DNA of 64,000 nt, taken from contig KQ964246.1 of NCBI GenBank assembly GCA_001566295.1, positions 2,418,001-2,482,000 on the forward strand, given 5' to 3'. The notes below the pieces were generated by a model, which worked only from the letters and a program-made list of their open reading frames with translations, did not search any database and was not told where the DNA came from. The DNA comes from Microdochium bolleyi (taxonomy: Eukaryota; Ascomycota; Sordariomycetes; Xylariales; Microdochiaceae). Positions 1 through 12,508 of this stretch are shown in pieces; the first letter of the stretch is position 1; every line of letters starts with the position of its first letter. Position numbers and translations under genes: made by a program.

Positions 1-138
1 TAGCCTCTCCTCAGGAGCGACGGGGATGTACCGGGGCTGGCAGACGTTTGGGACGAACTGAGGCTGCTGGTAGGCGTACTTGTTGTCATAAGCGGGCGAG
101 GCCGGTGGTGTGGGGTATCCATATTGAACATTATGCAT
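1..138 (-). CDS. N-terminal fragment of an unidentified protein (cut by left edge)
   Basis: The reading frame opens at an ATG at 138 (minus strand) and stays open for 46 codons to the window edge. The product begins MHNVQYGYPTPPASPAYD and is rich in Pro, Tyr, Gln and Asn, as in the disordered N-termini of many fungal transcription factors. No domain is reached, so I do not assign a family. Support for a real gene comes from the frame being open to the edge, the favourable CATCATG start context, and the pyrimidine-rich stretch on the minus strand directly upstream (about 480-1110), which resembles a long fungal 5' UTR or core promoter. The very large empty region upstream would suit a regulatory gene; that is inference. 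The remainder of the protein lies outside the window. Confidence 0.55.
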   Translation of the reverse strand, partial: MHNVQYGYPTPPASPAYDNKYAYQQPQFVPNVCQPRYIPVAPEERL

Positions 139-1120
139 GATGGCGAGATTTGCGTGAGTCTAGTTGGTGGTCTCCAGGTTGGCAAGATCCTTTGTTCCCG
201 GGTGGCAGGAAACAAAAACACGAGAAGAAAAAGACCCGTGGTCCAAGATGGTAGAGATGTCCTGGGTGGTTGACAAGAGGGTGCTCTGTCTGTATCCTGA
301 AAATCCGTGGAACGTCCTGCAGAGGGTTCCTCTCGGTGGAGTAAGAATCCTGGAAGGTGCCGGGGCGGGCGTGGTATCAAGAGAGTGTCGACGTCGAGTG
401 AACGGGTCAACCGGTGACTGGCGAAGGTGTTGTAAGTCGGCGAGGTCGTTGTGAGTTGTAGGCGAGGTGGGTGCGGAGAGCGGAGGAGGGAGGATGGTGA
501 GAGAAGCAAGGAGTGTAGTGCGAGAGTGAGTGAAGCCTCGGGAAGTCGAGATGTGAAGATTGGGGATGTGATGTAGTTATCTCGATACGTGCTGGTTGGC
601 CGCGGAGGGGAGCAGGAACCCAGGGTCTGTCTTGGGCTTGGTCTTGGGTGGACTGGGGGTGTGGCCAAGGGTGTGTGTGAGTGAGAGTGAGAGAGTGTGA
701 GCAGATTGAGTTTGAGGGCGTGCGTAATGGAGGAGAGCCGGGGTGGAGCAGGAGCGAGAAGGGGCGTACGAGATGGTGTGGGTGGGCACCGGGCAGGGCA
801 GGGCAGCAGGCAGGCGAGGCAGGCAGGCAAGAGCAGGATGAGGCAGAGACAGGCTTGGAAGGAACGAGTGAGAGCCAGTGAGAGCCAGTGAGAGCGGGTG
901 GCTCAAGGCAGTCATGAGTGGGTTTCGACTGGGGGGACCCTGCTCCTGCGCCGCCTGGAGTCGGGCGCCCGGACTCTACGCAGGACGCAGTACCCAGTCG
1001 GGCGCTGGCTGGTCCCCGTGTCCTCGCGCGCTTCGTCGTCCATCGCCTCCCACACCACCAGACCACATCCACGCACATCCACTCACACGAACACACTCAT
1101 GCTGCAGCATGCTCCACCCG
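139..1120 (-). promoter_or_regulatory. Probable promoter/5' UTR of the left-edge gene
   Basis: Read on the minus strand this segment is rich in CT, CCTGCC and CTCACT tracts, including three near-identical 10-nt units at 867-896. Long pyrimidine-rich leaders are common upstream of filamentous fungal genes. The several short open frames here have no coding character. The transcription start cannot be placed from sequence alone. Confidence 0.35.
867..896. repeat. Tandem 10-mer, three units (agtgagagcc)
   Basis: Three head-to-tail copies of agtgagagcc; the last copy ends in g. It lies in the likely leader or promoter of the left-edge gene. Function unknown. Confidence 0.8.
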
Positions 1121-1323
1121 TGATCAGAAGAGGCCAGCGACGTTGATCAATCAGCCCCTGGTCTGACGCACCGCTCCCCACCTCAAGTCGCCGGGGGCCT
1201 GCGACAACGACGACGACGCCGACGACGACGACCCGATGGCCACGACAAGACCAGCCCGCGGGTGTGGGTGGGCAGCCAGCCAGCCAATGGAGCCCGCTGG
1301 CCAGGGCTTCGCTGCGATGCAAT

Positions 1324-1359
1324 GCCTGCAGCGACGCCTGCAGCGACGCCTGCAGTAGC
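1324..1359. repeat. Tandem 12-mer, three units (gcctgcagcgac)
   Basis: Two perfect copies and a third imperfect copy (ending tagc) lie head to tail. Each contains ctgcag. No function is evident. Confidence 0.8.
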
Positions 1360-4300
1360 GCCCTATTCTTACCACGGCCCCGTTGACTGACCCTGGCCTT
1401 GTCGGCGCCCACCTGCAGGCCTTGGAGATTGCGCGGGCCCAGGAGTGGCCCTCGCGGCGGCAGTCGACAGAACATACAAGCCGGACGGGGCGGACAAGAC
1501 AGAGCCAGAGACCCGCATGCTCTCGCGGTGGCGCCCCGCTCAAGGGAATGATGGGCAGCGACCGCAATCTTGGTGACGCCGCCAATATTCGACTCCCAGG
1601 TTTGTCTGACACACAAGCCTGTGATGGGACCGTTCAGGGGGTGTGGCCGACGTGGCAGTTTCCATGGCCCACAGGAGAGGCTGGCCAATCACATGGCGGT
1701 AAGCCTCCCCTCCTGTCTCTGGTCCTCATCTGGGACGGGATTCATGTTGTCGAGCATGTGTACCGCTTGCACCACCACCTTGCGTACTGGACGGGACGTA
1801 CCTCGCTTGCTCACTAGTGAGCAGAAGGCAATCCCGATGCTCGCATATCACTGGCTGAGCGCATCGTCACTGCCTACGCCGCTCGTGACTCGCATGGTTT
1901 GCACACGGGCGACCATTCGGAGTCTGTGCTGGCTGCCAAGCTCCTGGTTTGCTCACTGCTGCTCCACTGATCTCCGACCTAAGGACTTTAGGACCAGGAC
2001 CGTCCTGTCAACTACCCGGCGCCATCATCCGCTCCTGACCTCATGGCTCGTGGCCCAGCGGGCTTCCAAGACGGCCCCCGACTCCAAAGTTCTGAGTTAA
2101 TCTCAAGCTCACCACGAGGCTCACTCACAGCCAAGGACTGAGCAACAAACTCTAATCAGGTCCATGTCTGCAGCATTGGGAACGACAGAAGACGCTCCCA
2201 AAAAGTCCCAGATGGCCTTAGTGAGATCGCCGACTTAGAGTTCAAGCCTGTCTTGCTGCCATGCCTCCCATCTGTACCCTCGAGAGCAACATGTCTACCA
2301 AATGTGATGAGTAGCGGGCTAGACAGAACTATGTGCAGCTAGGTATGGAACGAATCGAAAAAGCGGATATGCCCAAGTCGCTGCCTGCCAGTTCGCCGCC
2401 CCGGGTACGTGGTTGACTCAGCCGCGAGGCCCGATGTGTGCTCGGCATTCCTCCGCTCTCCTCGCAGTGGGCAGCTGGCTCGAGTCTGGCAAGGTCAATA
2501 ACAACGGCCGAATCTGGCACTTGTTTTGTCGCATGCTCAGCCGAGTTTCAGAGCTCTAAACAACATCATGCCAGCCAGCAGAGCCTAGCCCGTACCCGTG
2601 TCAGACTCTATCCTTGGCTTGCAAGCTGTTTACAAGAGCGAAGCGACGGGTCCGCGGCGAACCTTGCAAGTTGCGACCTAGTAAACATGGCTGGGGATCT
2701 GTAACATGAAGTGCCGCATAAGCTTTCCAGTTGCTTATGTGTAGCAAGTTGGTCGCCCGCCGGGGTCCAGCGCTACATGCGTCGGCCGTCTGTCCTCCGT
2801 GTCGCAGTCAACCAGCGGGATGCGCTACCTAGCGATATTCTCGTGGCACCGTCTCAGCAGGCGGGCAGTATGCCAGACTTCGCTCTGCCCGTTCCGGCAT
2901 CGACTCATCTGATCGCACGCACGGCTTCATCAATCTGACACAAATTACTCCGCCCGCAATCCAGCAACTCAAGGCAACGTCGTGGACATGTGTCGTCGTT
3001 GGAAGAAGCAACTGAGGACAGCCGTACTGGTGAGCGTGACACAAAAGGCCAGTCTGTAGGCTGGCAGCAGGCATCACAAAGGGATCGGAGTGGCACACAC
3101 TGCTGCTACCGTCTCCCGTGTTGCACAGCAGATCAATATCTGTCTCTCATCCTCATCTCAAGCGGCTTGCCGCCCTGCCTGCCCTGGCCAGCTTGTCACG
3201 TATCAAACTGCTCCCGTATGATCTAACGAACGAAGGCGTCCCCTCTTTTCTTCGTGGTGGGCGGAAAGCGGCCTGCGGACGCTTGGAAGCACCGACGCCC
3301 TGGTCCCCGCCCGTGCTGTGCTCCGTCCTGCGTACATGCTGCTTTGCCCGCTATGTTTGATAGACCGCTAGCGAGAGCATGGATGCGGCAGCTCTAAACC
3401 CGCAACGTCCAAGCACGAGAGGTGCACAGACGGGGATGCCCAGCTGGCCAGCGCCACGGTGGACGTACTGCCTGCCGCTAACCAATGGCAGGCTGCAGGC
3501 TTCCCGCAGGCCGGCAGGCTGGTGCTCGGAAGCGGTGTGCTTCGATGATGCGGCATTACGACGATCACCATTGCCCATAGCGCCCCCTTCCTCGAGGACA
3601 GTGCAGGGGCCCGAGGGGCCGAGCATCTGCGGCAGCGGCAGCCCAGCCAGCCCATCCAGCCCAGCCAGGCCTGGTCGCCTGAGGAGAGCAACAAGTGGAC
3701 TCGCCGCCTCGTGTCGCCATTCGCCGGTGGCGCCCGGCCCCGCTGCCATTCCCACCAACACTCATTTCATTGTCGAATAGTTCGCCGGCGGCCTGAAGGC
3801 GTGGCAGTGACTCCTCCTTGAGAACCCCGACCCATCCGTCATGCCGCCGCCAACGACGCCGCCACGGCGTCCTCCGTCGCCGTCCTGGGGCTGCGGCCGG
3901 CCCTCTTTGTCATCACAGGGTGCGAGAGGCCTGCTAGCTTGGCTCGCTTGCACCGGCTCGCCAGCTCACCAGATTGAGATTGCCCACGATGGCCGCTCTC
4001 CTGGACACAGACAGCATCTGCAAGACAAGCTCGTACTATTGCTCAGACCCTTGCGGATCCGGTTCGTAGTGAAGGAGCCAGATTGCACGGATGATCAGCA
4101 CCGGCAGCAAAGTGAAGACAGCAGTAGCAGCCCCATCCAGACCCTCAGGTGTGGTTCGGAGACCCCTGAGCGAAGCATTACCCACAAACACATCGCCATG
4201 TCGCATTCTTCTTTCGTGTCCAGAACTTTCGAACACAGATGGAGCCCAACTAATACAGCGTGCCAGCACCCAAGCCATGGTGATGATGGGCACGCAGCAC

Positions 4301-5031
4301 GACCGGCGAATGGCGATCCGCCGTCACTGGCCCCGGTAATTACGCCGTAGCAAGAGTGCTTGCGCCCCCGCCCCCTGCCCCGGTGCGGCGGACCATGTGG
4401 CGAGTTCAGGTAATGATCGCTACCACTGACATCGATAGCTTCGATCAGCAGCATCGGTGCGCCCAACGCGAACCATGCCAATATTCCGTGTGACCCTTGT
4501 GTGTGTCCAGAACGTTGCGGCATGCCTGTTCGTAATTTTAGTAGCTGACGGATGATCCGTCCTTGTCTGCTCTGCTCAGGCGGCACGGCGATGCGCTACG
4601 GGGACGGGATCGGGGACACGGGGGCGAGAATGGCGTGTAATCATGGCACGGATGCAATTTGTTCCTCTGACTGCAGCTAGCCGCCGATTGCCAGAGCCTG
4701 GGGCGTGCCCGGACACCGGGACCTTGAGACAGATCTCCATGATGATCTCAATGCGTCGTCAGTCACTCTCAAACCGGAGGCCGGCCGGCCAAAGTTGTGG
4801 TTGCCGCCTTGCAGCACTGCAGCCGTAGACTTCTTCCGATTGAATCCTACGCTCCAATCCGGCAGTCAGTCCAGGCGTTTTTTTAGCGCTTCATCTCGAC
4901 CACCATGTTTCGAGGCTGGAGTGGTGTTGTTGCATAGAAAGTGGCAGGACGAATGGCTGCCAACTTGGGGCGCAGCGTGCAGGTCGCAACCTAATGCTTG
5001 TGTCTGATTGGCTGCACGGGCAAGGAGAAGT

Positions 5032-5053
5032 ACACAGACACACACACACACAC
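5032..5053. repeat. CA microsatellite
   Basis: A short (CA)n run, interrupted by one G near its start, in the gene-free region. Confidence 0.8.
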
Positions 5054-8000
5054 CAACCTCGCCGACCAACACTTTGAACAACTCATGCAGCCAAGGGACT
5101 CGTCACCAGACTATTCTATTTCCTGGCCAGCGTTCTCAGCAACAACCGGCCTGCAAAATGCAGGCTTCTATGGCAGGCTTTTGCCATCTCCCAACCTCCA
5201 CTCGTGCAACATGCGGATCCTTCTATGTGCACCTGGGCCGGAGACAAGAGCGGCAGGCGGGAAAGAGATGCAAAACAGCCCTCCTCCCTCCGTGATTGGT
5301 CTAGGCGACGTTGCATCACCCTGCAGTAGGAGGAAGGAGTAGCCCGCCCGGCGCCTCACTCATTACTTATCGATCTGCGCTCGACCTCTAAATCGGGTAC
5401 TTGATATGGCTCAGCAGTACGTCCAGTAGGACTGATGTACGCGTCCTTATGCAGCATATATGTCATAATTATCCTTCGGGCCAGCAGACCAGCAACTGGC
5501 CGGCAGGTGCTGAAGCGCAGCCTGACGACGCCACGGCATCCCGCATTGATCGTCCCCGCGCTTTTCGTTCAGGAGAATGTCGATCTATTCTTGCTGCGAG
5601 TGGCAAACTACAACAATGTGTCCTTTCAGGTCCAGCATTTAGCCCGCTTGCTGTACGTCTGTGTCGTCGATTATATCGTCGTCGTCAACCTAGTGCTAAT
5701 TTCCGCAACCGCGCGGCATGCGGTCGATGGTGCATACTGAGGAGTATCACCGTCAAACCAACGACCTGACGTGTGCCACGGTACGTACCGCACCTGCAGC
5801 CGGCCACCATGTAAGAGAGAAACACTGCCAACAACAATAAAAACAACGACAGTCCAGCGGGTGGCGCGCAGAGCCAAGGCGACGAAACATCAGCATCAGG
5901 GGGGACGGGGGGCCATGCAACGCTACCCTACCTGCACCCTTGGGTCGCAGGCCGGCAAGGCTGGGCAGGCATGAAGGCGGTCAGCAAAGGAGAAGAGAGA
6001 GAGAGGGAGTCCTCTGTACTGCCAGACCGCAAGCAGACAAGACAGAGAGACACAGAGACTGCCGAGATTTGCTCACATGCACACAAAACCAACACCATGC
6101 AAGCGAGCCATCCGTGAGGGTGTCGAGGAGTGTCATCTCCGTCCCAGCTTGTAGGCAGGGTGGCACTGGGTCATCAACCCCCCTTGCAGCCAATCAGAAC
6201 CGCTTGGGTGTGCCTCGTCCCCGGGCGACGGTTGACGACTTTTTGCTTTTCCTCACCCTTCTTCTTCTTGTCCATCGGAGCGAGGGAGTCCTGGCTGGGG
6301 TGCCATGCTTGCATGCATGTATGCGGACCCTTGCACAACTGTGCCTCTTTCTTTGTCTCTGACTGGGCCAGCGAGGCCACCCAAGGTAAAAGTGGCGCAA
6401 TTTTCACCAAAGACGATCATCCAAATGCGCCGTTTAAAGGCCGGACAGTCTCAGCTAGGTATTAGTTCTGCCGCTCGCACGCCGCTCTTCCTTCCTCGAT
6501 GGCCTGCATACGCCCTGTTATGCAGGCGGCCAGGCCCCCTGCCCTGCCACACACTCTCTCCATGGAACAAAAGCCTGCCTGCTAGCCAGCGTTGGCGCCC
6601 CGTCCCCGTCCTCCAGGACGTTTCGTGGCTTGCATATTCCGGGCGGACAGCTGCACACACACACAGTAATGCCAAGTCACATCCACACACACAACACACT
6701 CCTCCTCACACGCGCTCACACGCACCAAGGAAAACCCGTTGTCTCCCATGCCCGTGACCGGGGTCGCACCGCTGGTGGAGTTTTGCTTTCCCATCTTTTC
6801 CCCCGAGCCCGAGGCCCCCCTTGTCCCCCTTTGGAGATGACGGATGCTCTTGAGATTCAGCAACGGGAAGCCACAAGAACGCATCAGGGGCCCCTTGTTG
6901 CAAATACCGCTTCACGCCGAGAGGGAAAAAGGTCAGTCAGATGAGTGAGGCTGTCACCGTTGCAGGGAGCTGGGTTAGCCCACAACCATGAACAGCTGGC
7001 CCAGCGGACTGGAGAGGAAAAAGTACACACAGAGGTCGTCATGTTAATTGTTTTTTTATTTAATCGCCGTCCGTTGACAGATTGTTTCAAGAACCTCATC
7101 AGAGGCCGAAGATACCACGCTGGTCCTTTAGCAAGGCTCTGAGCGGTATTCAGAGACCTAATTCTGGGAGAGAAGGCCTTTGCCTCGCTCAAAAAGCTCG
7201 CTTTGCTCGTTCCTTCTGCTCCCCTCCGACGATGAGCGAGTATCCTGCCCTGTCTCACACACACGCACGCAACGGCTCCGGTGGGTCTCGTAAGCCCCCT
7301 CCCCTGGTGCAGTAGTGGTGCACCCCAGTCGATAGTCGCAAGTTAATTCCGGGCGATGGAACAGCAGGAAAGGCCCCACCCTGATGTTATTGAACGGGCA
7401 CCCGGCCTGGGGGCGGTGGGCGTGACGAGTATGTAGTGTGACCTGTCAATCTCTCGCTCTGACGAAATTGGCGCAGGTGGCGGCGGTGGTGGTGCTGCTG
7501 CTGGTGCTGGCAGTCGGCACGACCTAGGTATAGCGTACCTACGACGGAGCGAGTTCATCGCTGGGCTACATACTACTGTGTCCTGCGACATCATCTTCGT
7601 ACTTTGTTGTTTATGGAGGACGTCGTCTTCTGTGAACCGAGTTTCATCATATGCTTTGAAGTGAGCTTCCGGTTCTGTCCTTCTGCTGCTCCTGTCACCT
7701 GTTCTCAACCCCGACTATACGTACATTCCTAATTTACTTTCTCGAGCAATGTTTCCCCTTCACCACTCGACCACCGACCAAACACGACGGCGCGACCCCT
7801 GGCGGCAGGGCAGTGTGTCTCTGACGAAAAGCTGGGGTTTGAGTCAGTGCACCGCCAGGGGTTGACGCCAGCCGGTATCCGTATCCGTGTCAGGTTGGTT
7901 GCTGCTCTTCTTGCCTGTCCTTGCCTTGCAACCCATGTTTCGATGCAACGGCATCATCGGTGACTGTCATTCAAGGTTTCGCGCCAGAAGCAGTGGAATA

Positions 8001-9193
8001 CTGGTACTGTACGGACAAAGAAAGACCCCAGGCTCGGTTTTGCAGGGCGTTGGTACGCTAGCTAAGGGGTTCAGCCGTCGTGCACCGCCGAAAACGTGCG
8101 CATGCACGCACGTTGTCGCAAGTGGCCGGCCGGGCTGGCAGGCCGGTAGGCTCGAGCGCCGACGGCTGGAGGGCTACCCGCAACTCTCATCTCTCTTGAT
8201 GCTACGGGGACACGCCAGCAACTAATTAGGGCTGGGATCGGCGGCGATGAGCTCGAGCTGTGTGAAGCTGTCTGGGGGAGCGCATGTGGCTACGCACGTC
8301 CGTCCTGTTGATTGAACCAGCTCACGTCATGGAGCACTGTGCTGTGCACCACCCGCTGAACGCAGATCACGATCAGACTGTTCACGTTCAACAAATCGGC
8401 AGCGGCGGCTCAGATTGTGCGATGCCAGACCATGCGTAGCCATGGCGGCGGCTGCTGCTGCTGCGGCCGCGCAGGGTCTCGGGGAGAAGCCGAACAGTAG
8501 GTTTTCATGGCGATCCAAGCTGCCAGTCACCAGTGGGAAGTGTATTACGATCTCCTGTCGTGGAGATCTAGACCTCGACCTTGCCGCTCGCAGCGGAGAA
8601 GTCGCCGAGGCGCAGGGCAGTGTCGAAGAGACAACGGAATTGAACTTTGTTTCACAAGGGGTTGTACGGCAGCAGTAAGCCTGTCAGCCTGTGTGCCCAT
8701 GCGATACATCGGGCACGCCCGCAACGAGAGGAAGCCATCGTGAGCCACGTCCACGACGTCGTTGCCCGTCCGTCGAGGAGGGCCTGGCCAGGTCTCCCGC
8801 TCGAGGCAAGAATGCCACGATAAGCCCCCCTAGGCACCAAATGCAGACAGCAGCAGCAGCAGGCCCGATGCAGCCTGCCTCGAGAGGCCCACGAGCTGCG
8901 GCCGCAGGAGGCGGAGGCCCGCGAGGCGCGCGCCATGTGAAGCTGCATAGAGTGCGCGAGCTATCGTCGCCGGCTATAGTCGCCCGTGCACCGCGTGGCT
9001 TGGGTGCGGGCTGGGCGGCTATCTGGGAGCAACATGCCACCACAGGATGCAGCAATCATCGCGATCGGTGTTGATGAGGATGTTGATGTTGTTGCTGCCG
9101 GGCAGCCGCCAAACATGGGCTCGGGACAGGAGGCAGGCGCTAATGCTGCAGGCTCCCGGCAATGTGGGAAGGCGCGGGCGGGAAGCGTGTGGA

Positions 9194-9210
9194 CCCCCCC
9201 CCCCCCCCCC
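9194..9210. repeat. Homopolymer run of 17 C
   Basis: Seventeen consecutive C residues. The length may vary between strains or reflect assembly uncertainty. No open frame across it should be trusted. Confidence 0.85.
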
Positions 9211-10312
9211 GAGGCCTCGGGCGATTGGCTGGCGGGGCCCAGGGCGGGGCCCGGCGGTGGTGGTCTAGATCTGGTGCTGGGCCGCTGGCTGCGAGCCCCG
9301 TCCGCCACGTTGTCAACGACCCAGGAGGCGCCGGCCCTCTTCGCTACCTGGTGGAGCTCACCCAGCCAAGCCAGGCATGGCCGTCTCCTTGTCGGCCTTC
9401 GTTGGCGGCCGGGCTCCGTCCTGCGCCGCCTCGCCGAGCCCCGACCCTCTCGGCCTGCCCGTCCGCCACAGCCATCGACATCGTGCCGGTCGACCCGCCG
9501 TTCCTGGCATGGGGTGCCTCCTCTCTGGCTGGGCTTGACTAAGCGTAAGCTTCCTCGTGAGTCCCCCGGTTCTGTGGCTGTGGCGTTCCCTCGTGCCAGA
9601 GAGCAGCCCCAGTCCTCATGTCTGGATTGCGGCGTCGAGATGGACCCGCCGAGGCCCTCCTCGGCTCCTTCGATCTATCCTCTCCTCCCTCCCTTCAGAG
9701 TCTGTGTGGCTGTTGCGCCGAGCCACTCCCACGTTTCCCACACCACCGCCATGTCTCAAGCCACACGAGAGTAGAACTGTAGAACATGCCTGTAGAACCA
9801 AGTTGACTTTGGCACTTTGCTCGATCCGACTATGTGCAACGTGAATAATGCTCCTGCTGTGGCGTGTCCCGCAAGTGAAACATGGATGATTTCTAGGCCC
9901 GCCCGGAAGCAGACGTGAATTCCCATGTTTGCTTTGCGATCTGAGTTCTCGATCTTCGATGGATTCCTGTACATCAGGCCATGGCACGCTGCGCGATAAT
10001 GGGACCTGAGACATTGATCGAAGTTTTGTTTTTCCCATTCTCATGCGATGCTCAATCCTACAGCGGGCGATTGGGTTTCTGTCCAAGCCACAGAGGCGTT
10101 TTGCAAATGGGGCCATCTAGGCCCTCGAGGAGAAACAAGGCATCGTGACTCCAGAACAACGACTGGTGACAGCAGTCAAGGCTAAACCTGCTCTCGTTCG
10201 CCTTTGTCCGGAATTTTTTCCATGCCCCCGAGACTTCCTGTCTCCCGGTACTGACCTCGTACCGGCCAAGGGCGTGCTTGGATAGGTATATTAAAGTTTC
10301 GGTTTACATTCA

Positions 10313-10352
10313 TAGACAGACAGACAGACAGACACACACACACACACACACA
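10313..10352. repeat. Compound GACA/CA microsatellite
   Basis: About five GACA units run directly into about nine CA units, a typical compound microsatellite. It lies in the gene-free region, just after an AT-rich patch near 10285-10310. Confidence 0.9.
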
Positions 10353-12477
10353 TGCCACAGCCTAAAACTGCCGCAAAACTTGATCTCTGTACACCCCCCT
10401 AAGCACCCACGACGCACCAGAGATACGCCACAGGTGCCTACAGACTTGGTTCACGATCTGGATCACAAGGCCCTGGCCAGACCCTGCACGAATGCGGCCA
10501 GCTCGAACAATCAGCCCTATGGATGGTGCCCAGGTCGCAGGGCTTGAGTTCTGGGACAAAGCCACCGTTCGATACCACTAGTATCAAGTAACCGAGCCGA
10601 GTCACAGCGGCGCTGTCTTTGTCACACTCGGCGATGGTCTGGACTTCTTTTCCTTTGGAGCATCGTCCGGATCACAGCCGCTCTGACTGGTTGCTTCTGC
10701 GAGCCTGGTGCCATGGTGCCGCATCCGTCGGACTGCGAGCGCTGCGTTTGTCGCAGGATTGCCTTTGCAGCAGTGACGTGCGCACGCCTGGCTGACACTC
10801 TTCGTCTGCATGGCAAGACAAGACAGGGAGAGACATGGCGTATCAAACAGGGTTCTCTAGCAAAATGACCCGGAAAAGAGGGATCTCATGCTCTGGGCCC
10901 CTCCCTTCCATGGTGCTCCTGAGGTATCGCTCGTGACTAATGTTCCATGCTGGTGAAATCAATGCTGTCACCCTGACTCCTGTATGTACAATAGGGGATA
11001 TGCAAAAGTTGCTGTTGCGGTTGTGGTTACCAGAGTGGAAAGTGACAAAACCCGAGCTGCGGTCCGAGGCGGCCAATCACCAGTTGACGTGGTGGCCCCG
11101 CCCCCCACTTGTATCTCTCAAGATGTGTTTGCTTCCCTTTGGCATTGTCCGCCTACCAAACCCGAGTCGTCGCAACACTGTCGGACCATCTGAAGCTGGC
11201 TCTCGTCCTATACCAGCCCACCGCATGAACCTGCTCATCGGAAGCAGCACACACCCGTCCCAAGCAGGCGTCTGATCATGGCATAATTATCACCGCTCGC
11301 TATTGGACCAGGTTTCGTTGTACCAGAAAACCCCCCGAAATAGTGGATCCACCCCTTGCATCATCCCCAGGGCCTATCGGGGCGGAGGGAAGAGAACAAC
11401 AGTCCAAACAGTTCTGAAACTGGCTCACAGCGACACCCGGCTGTCAAGTTTCAATAGTAGGCCCCCATTCCTCTTATCCTACATGGGCGGTGTGTCCCAG
11501 CTCTGGTTCGGATTGATTAATTCCTGTGCTAAGCTTTCTCTTGTTTCAATCTCGCCATGCACAAGGGACTTCCACGAGACGAGACAACGGAAACAACACT
11601 CTTTTGAGGATAGGCTGTAACGCACCTTGTTTACGGGCACACGGAGTTGTTCCGAGACTGGGTCCCGGGTCAAGAGCAAGAGCCCGCTGATGTCACTGGA
11701 TATTGGACCACCTGTGCGCACAGATCATTAGTTCGTGGGCATATCACAGATGTCACTAATCGGAGCCAACGAGCTCGGAGCCAAGGCCGGAGCGAGATAT
11801 GACGACAACTGCATTGTTACGCCTGGGGTGTATCGGAACTTCTCGATATCACAGTAAATCAAGACCGCAATAATAGGCCACACTCTCAGCTCTCCACTAG
11901 GCATCCGATGCAGCGGTTCTCATCATCAGGTCCCAGTCACTGTCAGTTACCAATTACGAACAAAACAAAATAGACAAGCAAACACACCCCCAGGCCCAAA
12001 ATCCTCCCCAAGCACCATGGTTTGAGATCACGGGACAGTGACCAGCCGGCTGACCGAGTCTTGACAAAGGTGCACTTGCTCCAACCAGCGCGGTTCCCAG
12101 GTTTTTCTTCCCTGCCACGCGGATCACCACCAGCCTCCAAGAAACCTGGCGGTAACTGTTGACTCCGAAGCAAACAAAGCCGTCCCCGAGTAGGTGTCAC
12201 CTACCCAGACCCCGAATCCGCTGTCCGAAGCAAGCAGGCAGGCTTTCTTCAACTGGGCCCTTACCTCCCTGGCCGGGCCCTCAGTCACGCGCCTCAAAGA
12301 GATGTCATCGATGCGGGAGAAGGTGAGAGAGCATCCCGAGCGCTCGGGTTGGTGATCTCCCGTGCTGCGGCTGGCGCCCCCTTGCGTCCCCGTCCCATCC
12401 CAGCTGCACGCCAACCAAGCGACATGGTTACACATCGCAGCCACAGAGAAACCTCACGGGCAACTCTCGACGCTATG

Positions 12478-12508
12478 GACGTCATGTCACGTCACGTCAC
12501 GTCACATG
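12478..12508. promoter_or_regulatory. Tandem TGACG (CRE/ATF-like) array
   Basis: The plus strand reads gacgtcatgtcacgtcac and continues with two further gtcac units to 12505. On the minus strand this is a chain of overlapping TGACG half-sites, with a near-palindromic GACGTCA at the left end. TGACGTCA/TGACG are known recognition elements of CREB/ATF-type bZIP factors. Whether the array is bound is unknown. It lies about 12.4 kb upstream of the left-edge gene and about 7.8 kb from the lyase gene. Confidence 0.35.

Noticed and set aside
8986..9774. Longest open frame of the desert (about 260 codons, plus strand)
   Set aside because: Low-complexity Pro/Arg/Ala translation crossing a 17-C homopolymer, no domain, no splice context, overlapping frames on both strands equally open: a product of GC-rich DNA.
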